Source of the DNA: Mesorhizobium sp. SARCC-RB16n
Lineage (GTDB): Bacteria; Pseudomonadota; Alphaproteobacteria; Rhizobiales; Rhizobiaceae
Assembly (NCBI RefSeq): GCF_008520305.1
Contig: NZ_ML703266.1
Span: 109,191-173,190 of the forward strand
DNA: 64,000 bases
Direction of reading: 5' to 3'
Positions 41,041 through 50,585 of the stretch are shown here, one piece after another; the first letter of the stretch is position 1; each line of letters starts with the position of its first letter. The notes below the pieces were generated by a model that was not told where the DNA came from, searched no databases, and saw only the letters and a program-made list of their open reading frames with translations. The position numbers and the translations under genes are program-made.

Positions 41041-41840
41041 TGTCGACATTGTCAAACTTGACCGAACCCGACGTCCCGCAGGATGCGTGGGCTTTGTTCC
41101 TGGATATTGACGGCACGCTTCTCGAACATGCCGCGCATCCCGATGCGGTGGTTGTCGGCGATGAGTTGCGTACGCTGTTGGCGGCGCTCGAATTGCAATT
41201 GGACGGAGCTCTCGCGTTCATCACGGGACGGTCGATCGCCGCGGTCGACCATCTCTTCCAGCCCCTGAGATTGCGCGCCGCCGGGCTTTACGGCCTTGAG
41301 CATAGGCTCACCCGCGATGGTCCGGTCGAGGCGGCGGGAGAGCCGGACGACATTGCGGCGCTTGCCGAGGAAATCGAAGCGGAACTGGACAGCGCGGACG
41401 TCTATATCGAGCGCAAGGGTCCGATCCTGGCAATCCACACACGCGCGGCACCGCAATTGCTGCAGCGCGCGACACAACTGGTCGAACAGGCGCTGGGCAG
41501 GTTGCCCACGGGATATCGGGTGCTGGCCGGCAATGCCGGCGTTGAATTGATGCCGCTTGAGGCAGCGAAGGGAGCCGCAATCAGGCGCTTTTTGGATCTG
41601 CCGGCTTTCGAGGGGAGGCGGCCGGTGTTTCTGGGCGACGACACATCCGATGAGAATGGTTTCGAGGCCGTCAATGAGATGGACGGCATTTCGATCCGCA
41701 TCAAACCGCAAGGACCGACAGCGGCGCGCCATGCGCTTGCCGGCGTTGGCGAGGCTTTGGCTTGGTTGGGTGCGGTGAGCCAGCGCAATTTGGATGGATC
41801 GACCGGTCTGGTCCATCCCTTGAATCGAAGGAGTCGGTGA
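41040..41840 (+). CDS. otsB: Trehalose-6-phosphate phosphatase-like HAD protein
   Basis: 266-residue HAD phosphatase of the trehalose-phosphatase family. Motif I FLDIDGTLLEHA carries the nucleophilic Asp, motif II is FITGR, and motif IV is FLGDDTSDENGFEAVN. It would remove phosphate from the product of the adjacent GT20 enzyme, giving trehalose or a related glucoside for osmotic protection. The ATG overlaps the upstream stop (TGATG), and its own stop overlaps the next small gene in the same way, so three genes are coupled. Confidence 0.93.
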   Translation: MSTLSNLTEPDVPQDAWALFLDIDGTLLEHAAHPDAVVVGDELRTLLAALELQLDGALAFITGRSIAAVDHLFQPLRLRAAGLYGLEHRLTRDGPVEAAGEPDDIAALAEEIEAELDSADVYIERKGPILAIHTRAAPQLLQRATQLVEQALGRLPTGYRVLAGNAGVELMPLEAAKGAAIRRFLDLPAFEGRRPVFLGDDTSDENGFEAVNEMDGISIRIKPQGPTAARHALAGVGEALAWLGAVSQRNLDGSTGLVHPLNRRSR

Positions 41841-42052
41841 TGACCCAATTCACCAGTCTCATCCTGGAGATCATGCCCTCCTGGCTACATCGGCGATCGC
41901 TGCCCAATGCGCACGAGAGCGAGCCGAGTTTCGATCCGTCGCGCCCGCGGAACGCGGATGAGGTCTGGCGCCAGGTTGTCGAAAAAGATCTCTTTGGCGC
42001 CAACACGCAGGATTACGCCGAGACCGGGAATAAAAAGACCAGCCGCCACTGA
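41840..42052 (+). CDS. 70-residue protein coupled to otsB
   Basis: Small gene whose ATG overlaps the otsB stop by one base, with a GAAGGAG ribosome site inside otsB. The product MTQFTSLILEIMPSWLHRRS continues into a polar, proline-containing part and ends DLFGANTQDYAETGNKKTSRH. The first 16 residues could form an amphipathic membrane-binding helix. No family recognised. Coupling suggests an accessory peptide of the GT20-phosphatase pair. Confidence 0.65.
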   Translation: MTQFTSLILEIMPSWLHRRSLPNAHESEPSFDPSRPRNADEVWRQVVEKDLFGANTQDYAETGNKKTSRH

Positions 42053-42058
42053 GGGTGG

Positions 42059-43192
42059 TCAGGCCTCCCCGAAAACCAGCGAGACATTGCCGCCGGCGTG
42101 ACGCTCGAGGCGGCCGGCGAGGTCGAGTTCCAGCAGCACCATGAAGACCTGGGCCGGGTGCAGGCTGGTGTGGCGGATGATCTCATCGATCGGAACCGGT
42201 GTCGGGCCTAGCGCCTCAATCACCTTGGCGCGGTCGCTCTCGCCGGGTGGCGTCGTGGCTGAAAAATCGGGCGGGTCCTCAAACGGCGGCAGATCAGGTG
42301 CTCGCATGCCGGTCAGCGGGAGGATCGCCCTGGAAATGTCTGAAGCTTCGGTGACCAGCGTAGCGCCGTCCTTGAGCAGGCCGTTGGTACCGGCTGCGCG
42401 CGGATCAAGCGGCGAGCCTGGCACGGCGAAGACAAGTCGGCCCATCTCGCCGGCAAGCCTGGCGCTGATCAGCGAGCCTGAGCGCTGCGCTGCCTCGACC
42501 ACGACCAGTCCGAGGCTAGCACCGGCGACAAGGCGGTTGCGGCGCGGGAAATCCTGGGCACGCGGCTGCCAGCCGAACGGCATTTCCGAGATGATGGCGC
42601 CACGCTCGGCAATCTCATCGCACAGGCCCGCGTTTTCGGGCGGGTAGGGCAGGTCGAGGCCTCCGGCAAGAACACCGACCGTCCCGGTCGAGAGGCTGCC
42701 CTGATGCGCCGCCGTGTCGATGCCGCGTGCCAGGCCGGAGATGATGCCGTAGCCGTCTTTTCCAAGATCGGCTGCCAGCATGCGCGCCATCTTGATGCCG
42801 GCAAGCGACGCGTTGCGGGCGCCGACAATCGCGACCCCTGGTAGCCGGAACACCGCGGCATTGCCCTTGACCGCCAGCAGCGGCGGCGGATTGTCCATGC
42901 TGCGCAACAGCGGCGGATAGTCTGCCTCGCCGATGCCGACAAAGCGTGCACCGATCCGCCGCGCGGCCTCCATCTCGGCCTCGGCTTCGGCAACGGAAGG
43001 AATGCGCACGAGCCGGTTGGCGCCACCGGAAATCATCAGTTCCGGCAGCATTTCCAACGCGACCTCGGCCGAACCGAAGCGGTTGATCAGGTCGCGAAAG
43101 GAGGCTGGACCGACATTCTGGGTGCGGATCAGCCGCAGCCAGCTCAGTCGCTGGCGATCGGTGAGACGCGGCCCGGCGGCCGGTTCGCTCAC
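42059..43192 (-). CDS. dprA: DNA-processing protein DprA
   Basis: 377-residue DprA/Smf protein that loads RecA on incoming single-stranded DNA. The Rossmann-like core is clear: [63 protein letters not shown] and [24 protein letters not shown]. An N-terminal helical region and a C-terminal winged-helix-like domain ([28 protein letters not shown]) complete it. Start is GTG, overlapping the plsY stop (GTGA), so the two are coupled. Confidence 0.96.
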   Translation of the reverse strand: MSEPAAGPRLTDRQRLSWLRLIRTQNVGPASFRDLINRFGSAEVALEMLPELMISGGANRLVRIPSVAEAEAEMEAARRIGARFVGIGEADYPPLLRSMDNPPPLLAVKGNAAVFRLPGVAIVGARNASLAGIKMARMLAADLGKDGYGIISGLARGIDTAAHQGSLSTGTVGVLAGGLDLPYPPENAGLCDEIAERGAIISEMPFGWQPRAQDFPRRNRLVAGASLGLVVVEAAQRSGSLISARLAGEMGRLVFAVPGSPLDPRAAGTNGLLKDGATLVTEASDISRAILPLTGMRAPDLPPFEDPPDFSATTPPGESDRAKVIEALGPTPVPIDEIIRHTSLHPAQVFMVLLELDLAGRLERHAGGNVSLVFGEA

Positions 43193-43776
43193 CCCTTGGC
43201 TCCGATCTTGCCCTCGGTGCCATCAATCAGACGCGAAATGTTGGCCCTATGCTTGATGAAAACGATGATGCTCATCACCACGAACAGCGCTGCAGTCCGC
43301 GGTGTGCTCATGAAATACAGGGCGATCGGGATGACGACGGCCGCCGCGAGCGCTGCCAGCGAGGAGAAGCGAAACAGAAAAGCCATCACCAGCCAGACGA
43401 CGGCGAAGATCAGCGCCACCTGCCAGGCAAGGCCGACCAGCACACCGAGATAGGTCGAGACGCCCTTGCCCCCTTTGAACCCCAACCATAAGGGAAACAG
43501 GTGGCCCAGAAAGGCGCCAAGGCCAGCCCAGACGGCCGTTTCAGGCGCGAAATGCCCGGCTATCAGCACGGCGGCCGTGCCTTTCATCGCATCGAGCAGC
43601 AAGGTCGCGGCGGCAAGCCCCTTGTTGCCGGTGCGCAGCACATTGGTGGCCCCGATATTGCCGGAGCCGATCTTGCGCACATCACCAAGGCCGGCCGCAC
43701 GGGTGAGCAGCAGGCCGAACGGAATTGAGCCCAGCAGATAACCGAACGCCAGCGCCAGGATCAGGCCATAAGTCAT
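43189..43776 (-). CDS. plsY: Glycerol-3-phosphate acyltransferase PlsY
   Basis: 195-residue integral membrane enzyme that transfers an acyl group from acyl phosphate to glycerol-3-phosphate, the first step of phospholipid synthesis. Five hydrophobic spans and the conserved loops [39 protein letters not shown] and [16 protein letters not shown], which bind phosphate, are present. The start MTYGLIL was selected behind a GGGGGAAA site. Upstream of dprA with overlapping stop and start. Confidence 0.96.
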   Translation of the reverse strand: MTYGLILALAFGYLLGSIPFGLLLTRAAGLGDVRKIGSGNIGATNVLRTGNKGLAAATLLLDAMKGTAAVLIAGHFAPETAVWAGLGAFLGHLFPLWLGFKGGKGVSTYLGVLVGLAWQVALIFAVVWLVMAFLFRFSSLAALAAAVVIPIALYFMSTPRTAALFVVMSIIVFIKHRANISRLIDGTEGKIGAKG

Positions 43777-43830
43777 TGTTTCCCCCGCATTTTCTCTAGC
43801 CATGCTCAATGTCGCATGGTTACCGCCGGC

Positions 43831-45117
43831 TCAGGCAGAAAATACTGTGCGGCCCGCCACCAGCGTTTGCAAGACCTTGCCTTGCAGCCGTGCGCCTTCG
43901 AAGCAGGTGTTTTTCGAGCGCGAGCGGATGCCGCTTTCATTGACGATCCAGGGTTCGTCGAGGTCGACAAGAGCGAGATCGGCTACCGCGCCCGGCTTCA
44001 GCGTGCCGCCGGGCAATCCAAACAGCCTCGCCGGCGCCGTGGACAAGGTTTCGATCAGCCTGAGCAAAGGCACATCGCCATTGTGGTAGAGCCGCAAGGC
44101 CGCACCCAGAAGGGTTTCGAGGCCGATGGCACCGGCTGCTGCGTCGGCGAAGGGCAGCCGCTTGGTGTCGACATCCTGCGGATCATGCGAAGAGACGATG
44201 ACATCGACCGTACCGTCCCTGACCGCCTCGATCATCGCCAGCCGGTCTTCCTCGGCGCGCAGCGGCGGTGTCAGGCGGAAGAAGGTGCGGTACTCGCCGA
44301 CGTCGTTTTCATTGAGCGACAGATTGTGGATCGACACTCCCGATGTCACGGCCGCGCCGTCAGCCTTCGCCCGCGCCATGGCGCTTGCCGCCATTGCCGT
44401 CGAGATCTTCGCGGCATGGTACGAACCGCGCGTCAGCCGCGCCAGCGCAAGGTCACGCTCGAGCGGGATGGATTCGGCTTCACGCGGAATGCCGGAGAGG
44501 CCGAGCCAACTGGCGTACAAGCCTTCATTCATGACGCCCGACGATCCAAGGTCGGCATCCTGCGTTTCATGGACGATGGTGGCGCCGAAATCGCGCGCGT
44601 AGGTCAGCGCGCGGCGCATCACCAGCGCGCTCGATATGGTATGCCGCCCATCGGTGAAGGCGACCGCACCTGCTTCGCGCAGCAGGCCGAACTCCGTCAT
44701 CTCGCGCCCGTGGAGACCCTTGGTGATGGCGGCGGCGGGAAAGATGTTGACGACAGCCGTATCCTTGGCGGTGCGCAGCACGAATTCGACGAGCGCCACA
44801 TTGTCGATCACCGGGTCGGTGTCGGGCATCATGACGATCGACGTCACCCCGCCGGCGGCCGCGGCGACACTCGCCGACGCGATGGTTTCGCGGTGCTCGC
44901 CGCCCGGTTCGCCGATGAAGACGCGGCCATCGATCAAACCTGGCATGATCGCCTTGCCGGCACAGTCGATTGCCGTAGCGCCGTCGGGGACGCCCTGGTT
45001 CAGCACTGCCTTGCCGGTGGCAACGATTTTCCTGCCATCGACTATGACGGAGCCGACTTCGTCGATGCCGCGCGAAGGGTCGACGATGCGGGCGCGTTCA
45101 AAGACCGTGATGCTCAT
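43831..45117 (-). CDS. pyrC: Dihydroorotase homolog, probably non-catalytic (PyrX/PyrC' type)
   Basis: 428-residue amidohydrolase-fold protein next to pyrB. Active class I dihydroorotases carry an HxH metal motif after PGLID (PGLIDMHVH); here it reads [17 protein letters not shown], with neither His. The late Asp-containing TDHAPH motif is replaced by SSHDPQ. Overall fold blocks ([40 protein letters not shown]) remain. Such pseudo-dihydroorotases are known as structural partners of aspartate transcarbamoylase. The start overlaps the pyrB stop by four bases. An active pyrC must exist elsewhere. Confidence 0.88.
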   Translation of the reverse strand: MSITVFERARIVDPSRGIDEVGSVIVDGRKIVATGKAVLNQGVPDGATAIDCAGKAIMPGLIDGRVFIGEPGGEHRETIASASVAAAAGGVTSIVMMPDTDPVIDNVALVEFVLRTAKDTAVVNIFPAAAITKGLHGREMTEFGLLREAGAVAFTDGRHTISSALVMRRALTYARDFGATIVHETQDADLGSSGVMNEGLYASWLGLSGIPREAESIPLERDLALARLTRGSYHAAKISTAMAASAMARAKADGAAVTSGVSIHNLSLNENDVGEYRTFFRLTPPLRAEEDRLAMIEAVRDGTVDVIVSSHDPQDVDTKRLPFADAAAGAIGLETLLGAALRLYHNGDVPLLRLIETLSTAPARLFGLPGGTLKPGAVADLALVDLDEPWIVNESGIRSRSKNTCFEGARLQGKVLQTLVAGRTVFSA

Positions 45118-46094
45118 GCGCCGCGGCCCTCTTGATTGCGGCCCTCTTGATTACGACGCGGATCGAGCAGCGCTTCCATCACCGCCATACGCACGGCGAC
45201 ACCCATTTCCACCTGCTCCTGGATGACGCTTTGCGGGCCATCGGCGATTTCGGAGGCGATCTCGACACCTCGGTTCATCGGGCCGGGATGCATGACCAGC
45301 GCGTCGCCCTTGGCCGCCTTCAGCTTCTCGGCGTCAAGGCCGAAATAGCGAAAATATTCGCGCACCGACGGCACGAAGGCGCCTTCCATGCGCTCGCGCT
45401 GCAAGCGCAACATCATCACCACATCCGCGTCCTTGAGACCTTCCGCCATCGAGCGGCAGACGATCACGCCCATCCTGTCGATGCCCGAGGGCAACAGCGT
45501 CGACGGCGCCACCACCCGTACCTGTGCGCCGAGTGCGTTGAGCAGCATGATGTTGGAGCGCGCCACACGCGAATGCAGGATATCGCCGCAGATCGCCACG
45601 ATCAGTTTCGACAGTGGACCCTTGGCGCGGCGGATGGTGAGCGCGTCGAGTAGCGCCTGTGTCGGGTGCTCATGCGCGCCATCGCCGGCATTGACCACCG
45701 AGCAGCCGACCTTCTGTGCCAGAAGGGCCGCGGCGCCCGCCGACTGATGGCGGATGATCAATATATCGGGCCGCATGGCGTTCAGTGTCATCGCGGTGTC
45801 GATGAGCGTTTCGCCCTTCTTAACGGAAGAGCTCGCCACCGACATGTTCATGACATCGGCGCCGAGCCGCTTTCCGGCCAGTTCGAAGGACGACTGCGTG
45901 CGGGTCGAGGCTTCGTAGAAGAGGTTGATCTGGGTGCGGCCACGCAGTGTCGAGGTCTTTTTCTCGGACTGCCGCGAGATCGCGACCGCCCGGTCCGCCC
46001 TGTCGAGCAGCAGCTCGATGTCGGCGGGCGAAAGATCGCTGATGCCCAGAAGATGGCGGTGAGGATAGAGTGGCAGGGACGAAGCGTCGGTCAT
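45114..46094 (-). CDS. pyrB: Aspartate carbamoyltransferase catalytic subunit
   Basis: 326-residue enzyme of pyrimidine synthesis, condensing carbamoyl phosphate and aspartate. Carbamoyl-phosphate site [18 protein letters not shown], the mobile-loop segment [20 protein letters not shown] and [11 protein letters not shown] are intact. The extreme C-terminus carries a duplicated NQEGR produced by a 15-base tandem repeat. Coupled to the pseudo-dihydroorotase gene. Confidence 0.97.
   Translation of the reverse strand: MTDASSLPLYPHRHLLGISDLSPADIELLLDRADRAVAISRQSEKKTSTLRGRTQINLFYEASTRTQSSFELAGKRLGADVMNMSVASSSVKKGETLIDTAMTLNAMRPDILIIRHQSAGAAALLAQKVGCSVVNAGDGAHEHPTQALLDALTIRRAKGPLSKLIVAICGDILHSRVARSNIMLLNALGAQVRVVAPSTLLPSGIDRMGVIVCRSMAEGLKDADVVMMLRLQRERMEGAFVPSVREYFRYFGLDAEKLKAAKGDALVMHPGPMNRGVEIASEIADGPQSVIQEQVEMGVAVRMAVMEALLDPRRNQEGRNQEGRGA
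45123..45152 (-). repeat. 15-base perfect tandem duplication at the pyrB 3' end
   Basis: The unit GCGGCCCTCTTGATT occurs twice in direct succession, adding NQEGR twice to the PyrB tail. In-frame length keeps the reading frame, so the gene stays intact. Confidence 0.85.
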
Positions 46095-46277
46095 CTCAAG
46101 GGGCTGCTATAGGGTGCGGATTTCGCGCCCGCAAGCACCCGCTTTGGATTGACGCCGTTCTCCCCGGTATTTTCGTCGCGCGCGCAGCTACGCTTGGCTA
46201 TATCTAGCCGATGGCCTCGGATTCGAGGCTTTCCGACGACAGGGCCTTTCTAGAAGGCTTGGCTAGAAGGATTGGGC

Positions 46278-47906
46278 GTGACCGACGACGTAACGAACCA
46301 GCCGCCGCCGCTGACGGGCGGCAACGCCTGGCGAGGCGATCCGTTGCTGATCCAGCTTGCCGAACGCTTTTCGGATCCGGTGCGCAAGGATCTCGACGGG
46401 CTTGGCCGTTTCGTGCTCACGCAAGAAGCGCAGGAACTGGCGCGCCTCGCCAATGTCGAGACGCCGAAACTCAGGACGCACGATCGCCAGGGACGGCGCA
46501 TCGACCTGGTCGAATTCCATCCTGCCTACCACGCCTTGATGCGCCGTTCGGTGGCCAACGGCCTGCATTCCTCGGTCTGGGAAAACGGCGACGCCGAGAT
46601 CGGCCGCCGCCACCAGGTGCGAGCCGCACGTTTCTACCTGACCGCCGAGCTCGAGACCGGCCACCTTTGCCCCATCACCATGACCAGCGCCTCGCTGGCG
46701 GCGCTGATGGCCAGCCCAAAACTGTTTCGCGAATGGGCGCCGCGCGTGACGACGCGCAAATACGACCAGAGCCAGAAGCCGCCGGTCGAGAAGACCGGAC
46801 TGACGCTCGGCATGGGCATGACCGAGAAACAGGGCGGCACGGATGTGCGTGCCAATGTGACCAGGGCCGAACGCGTCGGAAGCGGGTTCTACCGCCTGAC
46901 GGGACACAAATGGTTCATGTCGGCGCCGATGTCGGATGCCTTCCTGGTGCTGGCGCAGGCGCCGGAGGGACTGTCCTGCTTCCTGGTGCCGCGCGTGCTC
47001 GGCGACGGGTCTGGCAATGGCTTTCGCTTCCAGCGGCTGAAGGACAAGCTCGGCAATCGCTCCAACGCGTCTTCCGAAGTCGAGTTCGTCAATGCCATCG
47101 GCGAAATGGTCGGCGAGCCCGGTGCCGGCGTCAAGACGATCATGGACATGGTGACGCTGACCCGGCTCGATTGCGCGGTGGCGTCTTCGGCGATCATGCG
47201 GGCGGGGTTGGCCGAAGCGATCCACCATGCCCGTCATCGCCAGGTGTTCGGGACGAACCTGATCGAGCAACCGCTTATGCAGCGCGTGCTGGCCGACATG
47301 GCGCTCGATGTCGCCGCGGCGACCGCGCTGTCATTCCGGCTGGCGCGTTCCTTCGACGAGGCGGCGAGCGACCGCGGCGAGGCGGCGTTCGCCCGCGCCA
47401 TGACGCCGGTCGTCAAATACTGGGTCTGCAAGATCGCGCCGCCGCTGCTCTACGAGGCGATGGAATGCCTTGGCGGCAACGGCTATGTCGAGGAAGCTCC
47501 GCTCGCCCGCTATTACCGCGAAGCGCCCGTCAACGCGATCTGGGAAGGATCAGGCAATGTCATGGCGCTCGACGTGCTGCGCGTGCTTGGCCGCGCGCCC
47601 GGCCTTTTCGAAGAGGTGCTGGGAGGCATCGACCGCGACCTCGGCGCCGGCGGGCGCGGCACGATCGGTGTTCTGAAGGCGGCCATGCAGGTCGCTTCGA
47701 CCGACGAGGGCTCGGCCCGGCTGCTGACGGAACAGCTTGCGCTGTCGGCGGCGGCCGCCGAGTTGCGCCGGCTGGGGGCAGGGCGGATCGCCGATGCTTT
47801 CGTCGAGACGCGGCTCGCGGGCCAATGGCGCAATACCTACGGTATGCTCGATTCGCGTCACGATGCGCGCATGATCATCGATACGCTCTATCCGCCGGTG
47901 AATTGA
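46278..47906 (+). CDS. Acyl-CoA dehydrogenase, AidB-like
   Basis: 542-residue flavoprotein of the acyl-CoA dehydrogenase superfamily, AidB/isovaleryl-like branch. Motifs: MGMTEKQGGTDVRANVT (FAD region), RLDCAVASSAIMRAGLAEAIHHARHRQVFG, AMECLGGNGYVEE and NAIWEGSGNVMALDVLR near the C-terminus. AidB-type proteins are linked to alkylation damage response and have weak dehydrogenase activity. The true substrate here is unknown. GTG start, with a TTG two codons upstream as alternative. Divergent from pyrB. Confidence 0.88.
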   Translation: MTDDVTNQPPPLTGGNAWRGDPLLIQLAERFSDPVRKDLDGLGRFVLTQEAQELARLANVETPKLRTHDRQGRRIDLVEFHPAYHALMRRSVANGLHSSVWENGDAEIGRRHQVRAARFYLTAELETGHLCPITMTSASLAALMASPKLFREWAPRVTTRKYDQSQKPPVEKTGLTLGMGMTEKQGGTDVRANVTRAERVGSGFYRLTGHKWFMSAPMSDAFLVLAQAPEGLSCFLVPRVLGDGSGNGFRFQRLKDKLGNRSNASSEVEFVNAIGEMVGEPGAGVKTIMDMVTLTRLDCAVASSAIMRAGLAEAIHHARHRQVFGTNLIEQPLMQRVLADMALDVAAATALSFRLARSFDEAASDRGEAAFARAMTPVVKYWVCKIAPPLLYEAMECLGGNGYVEEAPLARYYREAPVNAIWEGSGNVMALDVLRVLGRAPGLFEEVLGGIDRDLGAGGRGTIGVLKAAMQVASTDEGSARLLTEQLALSAAAAELRRLGAGRIADAFVETRLAGQWRNTYGMLDSRHDARMIIDTLYPPVN

Positions 47907-48042
47907 CGCAATGAAATTCATCTTCGAGTGGCGTTGCCGGAATTCCCACTGACCCACCGGCGCCGTTAACCTTAACAAATGGTTTCCATTGCGGCGGCGA
48001 ACCGCAAAGCCCACTGTCATTCCTGTCGAAGCAGGAATCACG

Positions 48043-48591
48043 ATGCGACACGTATTGACCTCTTTTCTGTCGGTGCACTGGGCGATCGTTTTCGCTCTGC
48101 TCGCGCTGATCTGTATCGATGGAAATCGAGGCGTGGCGGCGGCCCTTGGCGTACTCGGCGTGACCGTCGAGAGCGCCCGATTGATCAATCTGGAGAACAT
48201 CGTCGTGGTCGCTCCGCTGGCGACCGCATTGCTGGTCGTGGCGGTGCTGTTCTTCTGGTCCTTTGTCGATACACTGATCAACGACGCGTCCAGCCCGGGC
48301 GCCGACAGCGTCGTTCGAATCGCGTTTATTTCCGCCTCCGGCGTGATGTCGATGATCCTGATCGGGGGCGCGGCCCAAGGCATCAACGGCCTGTTCATGG
48401 TGGTGGCCGTGCAATTGGCCGCACTTCTGGCCTCCTATGTCGCAATGCTCGCCGAACGGCGTTCGGTAGCCGCGTTGGATGAGGACGATTTCCACGCCAC
48501 GGCGCACGGCATGGCGAAGGCCGCGGCGCACAATTCACTGCTCTCCCTGATATCGGGCCGGACCGGCCCGAACGGCAAGGGAGGTCGCTGA
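48043..48591 (+). CDS. Multi-pass membrane protein of unknown function
   Basis: 182-residue protein with about four hydrophobic helices (LTSFLSVHWAIVFALLALICI, VVVAPLATALLVVAVLFFWSFV, IAFISASGVMSMILIGGA and LFMVVAVQLAALLASYVAML) and a polar C-terminal tail. I do not recognise the family. A hairpin ATTCCTG-TCGAAG-CAGGAAT at 48019-48038 contains the AGGA ribosome site in its right arm, so translation could be structure-controlled. Its stop overlaps the ATG of the next membrane gene by one base. Confidence 0.7.
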   Translation: MRHVLTSFLSVHWAIVFALLALICIDGNRGVAAALGVLGVTVESARLINLENIVVVAPLATALLVVAVLFFWSFVDTLINDASSPGADSVVRIAFISASGVMSMILIGGAAQGINGLFMVVAVQLAALLASYVAMLAERRSVAALDEDDFHATAHGMAKAAAHNSLLSLISGRTGPNGKGGR

Positions 48592-48932
48592 TGCGCTACA
48601 TCTTCGCATTGTGGGCGGCGCCGATGGCGCTGTTCTGGGGCTGGTTCTACCTGTCGCTCAACGACATGAATTTCGGCTATGTGATGCTCACCCGGCAGCT
48701 GCACGATTTCGTGTTCCAGCTCTACGGCCAGCTGCTCGGCATCGATCCGGCAATTATCCCCGGCATGGTGGCAAAAGCCTGCGTGTTCGATGGCTTGCTA
48801 CTCGTGGCGATATGGGTGTTTCGCAGGCGCCGCGAGATTTTGGGTTGGGTCAGGCGCCGCTGGACGGGTCCGGTTCCGTTCGATCGGCTGCATCGAGCGA
48901 CTGAAGCCGGTCCAAAACTCCCTGCAGAATAA
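48591..48932 (+). CDS. DUF6105-like small membrane protein
   Basis: 113-residue protein with an N-terminal hydrophobic helix ([26 protein letters not shown]) and a second one ([24 protein letters not shown]). It has a basic C-terminal tail. It resembles the DUF6105 group found in Rhizobiales; function unknown. Translationally coupled to the upstream membrane gene. Its last 83 bases overlap the end of ruvX on the other strand, which is unusual but both frames look genuine. Confidence 0.7.
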   Translation: MRYIFALWAAPMALFWGWFYLSLNDMNFGYVMLTRQLHDFVFQLYGQLLGIDPAIIPGMVAKACVFDGLLLVAIWVFRRRREILGWVRRRWTGPVPFDRLHRATEAGPKLPAE

Positions 48933-49356
48933 AGGCGGCTGCAGCCGAATCGATCTTGCCGGCGCGTTTGGCGCGCGAAAAGTCCATTTCGATCAGCGTC
49001 CGTTCGGCCGCGACCGTCGACAGTCGCTCATCCCAGAACACGAAGGGCAGGTCGCTCAGTTGCGCCATATTGCGCACGAAGGCGCGCGATTTCTGGGCGC
49101 GCGGGCCTTCCGACCCGTCCATGTTGATCGGCAGTCCGATCGCCACCGCACCGACATTCTCCTTCTCCAGCAAGGCCAAAAGGACGGCGGCGTCGAGCGA
49201 GAATTTCTTTCTGAGGATGACCGGGCGGGGATGAGCGAAGGAGAAACCGCGGTCGGAAACCGCGACGCCGATCGTCTTGTCGCCGAGATCGAGCCCCGCC
49301 AGGGTCCTGCCGTCGGCGAGCCGTGCCGGCAATTGCTCAATCGTGATGACAGCCAA
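48850..49356 (-). CDS. ruvX: Holliday junction resolvase-like protein RuvX/YqgF
   Basis: 168-residue RNase H-fold protein. Family motifs: [61 protein letters not shown], and the acidic residue in [16 protein letters not shown]. Predicted to act in 16S rRNA processing or on Holliday junctions. The C-terminal 15 residues ([10 protein letters not shown] region) extend beyond the family core, and it is this tail that overlaps the convergent DUF6105-like gene. Divergent from the UPF0173 gene. Confidence 0.93.
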   Translation of the reverse strand: MAVITIEQLPARLADGRTLAGLDLGDKTIGVAVSDRGFSFAHPRPVILRKKFSLDAAVLLALLEKENVGAVAIGLPINMDGSEGPRAQKSRAFVRNMAQLSDLPFVFWDERLSTVAAERTLIEMDFSRAKRAGKIDSAAAAFILQGVLDRLQSLDAADRTEPDPSSGA

Positions 49357-49481
49357 CGGTCTTCCCTCGTCTTTTTCAGCGCCTCGCGTCTTTTCGAATG
49401 CGCGGCGGACACTATACCCTATGATCTCGGGGCCATCGGCGTTCTATCGTCTGGCTCGGCAAAAATCGAGGATATGCATTG

Positions 49482-50189
49482 ATGAAACTGACCTGGTACG
49501 GCCACTCGGCCTTCCGCATCGAAACCGGCGCCGTGAAAATCCTCATCGACCCTTACCTGATCGGCAACCCGTCCTGGACGGGCGGTTGGGAGGGGCCGGC
49601 CGAAGGGATCACACATGTTCTTTTGACGCACGGGCACAGCGACCACATCAGCGGCGCGCTGGAAGTGCTCGGCAAGAGCGGCGCCCAACTGGTCGCCAAT
49701 TTCGAGATCTGCATGTACCTGGTCGGCAGAGGCGTCAGCGACAAGAAGATCAATCCCGGCAATATCGGCGGCACGGTCGATTGCGGCGGCTTCACCACCA
49801 CCTTCGTCCAGGCGCTGCACTCCTCCTCGTTTGGCGAAGACGGCGGCAAGAACGTCTATCTCGGCAATCCGGGCGGGCTGGTTCTGCATTTCCAGGAAGA
49901 CAGGACGCTCTACCATATGGGCGATACCGACATCTTTTCCGACATGGCGCTGATCAATGAATTGCATGAGCCGAAGATCGGTATCGTTCCGATCGGCGAC
50001 CGCTTCACCATGGGCGGCGCGGTGGCAGCCCTTGCTTGCCGCCGCTTCTTCAAGTTCGACACGGTCGTCCCTTGCCACTTCGGCACGTTTCCAATGATCG
50101 ACCCGACGCCTGAGAAGTTCGAAGCCGGCCTGGAAGGCTCCGGCGTCAAGCTCGCATTGCCGAAGATTGGCGAAACGATTACCATCTAG
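49482..50189 (+). CDS. UPF0173 metal-dependent hydrolase
   Basis: 235-residue metallo-beta-lactamase-fold protein. [32 protein letters not shown] is the family opening, [13 protein letters not shown] supplies the metal motif HxHx[12 protein letters not shown] and [12 protein letters not shown] give further ligands. Substrate unknown for UPF0173. Cytoplasmic. It precedes gatC by about 100 bases. Confidence 0.92.
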   Translation: MKLTWYGHSAFRIETGAVKILIDPYLIGNPSWTGGWEGPAEGITHVLLTHGHSDHISGALEVLGKSGAQLVANFEICMYLVGRGVSDKKINPGNIGGTVDCGGFTTTFVQALHSSSFGEDGGKNVYLGNPGGLVLHFQEDRTLYHMGDTDIFSDMALINELHEPKIGIVPIGDRFTMGGAVAALACRRFFKFDTVVPCHFGTFPMIDPTPEKFEAGLEGSGVKLALPKIGETITI

Positions 50190-50290
50190 TGCCCTGCCAT
50201 GAAGCTGTTTGCCTGATTGTCGGCCGGCGCATGTTGCGCGCCGCGCGCCGCGCCGCTATAGCCCGGACTGGTTTTCCCCGAGGCAAATAC

Positions 50291-50578
50291 ATGTCCGTTG
50301 ATGTCAAGACAGTGAAGCGCGTCGCGCATCTCGCCCGCATCGCCGTGAGCGAGGACGATGCCGAGCGCATGACCGGTGAACTGAACGCCATACTGGGTTT
50401 CGTCGAGCAGTTGAACGAGGTCGATGTTTCCGGTGTCGAACCGATGACTTCGGTCACGCCGATGGAGATGAAGAAGCGCGGGGATGTCGTCACCGACGGC
50501 AACAAGGCGACCGACATCGTTGCCAACGCACCGGCGACCGACGAGAATTTCTTCCTCGTACCGAAGGTCGTGGAGTAA
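50291..50578 (+). CDS. gatC: Aspartyl/glutamyl-tRNA amidotransferase subunit C
   Basis: 95-residue GatC that stabilises the GatCAB complex used to make Gln-tRNA(Gln) (or Asn-tRNA) by transamidation. The sequence [43 protein letters not shown] and [11 protein letters not shown] is typical and full length. Start placed at MSVDVK; in-frame upstream starts lie in a non-conserved stretch. An acetyltransferase gene stands between it and gatA. Confidence 0.96.
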   Translation: MSVDVKTVKRVAHLARIAVSEDDAERMTGELNAILGFVEQLNEVDVSGVEPMTSVTPMEMKKRGDVVTDGNKATDIVANAPATDENFFLVPKVVE

Positions 50579-50585
50579 GGCACCG

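Noticed and set aside
43816-45135. Long plus-strand frame opposite the dihydroorotase homolog
   Set aside because: No recognisable domains; the minus-strand frame has clear amidohydrolase-fold blocks.
46211-47914. Long second frame over the acyl-CoA dehydrogenase gene
   Set aside because: Composition is Arg/Gly/Pro-rich shadow sequence; the other frame has intact dehydrogenase motifs.
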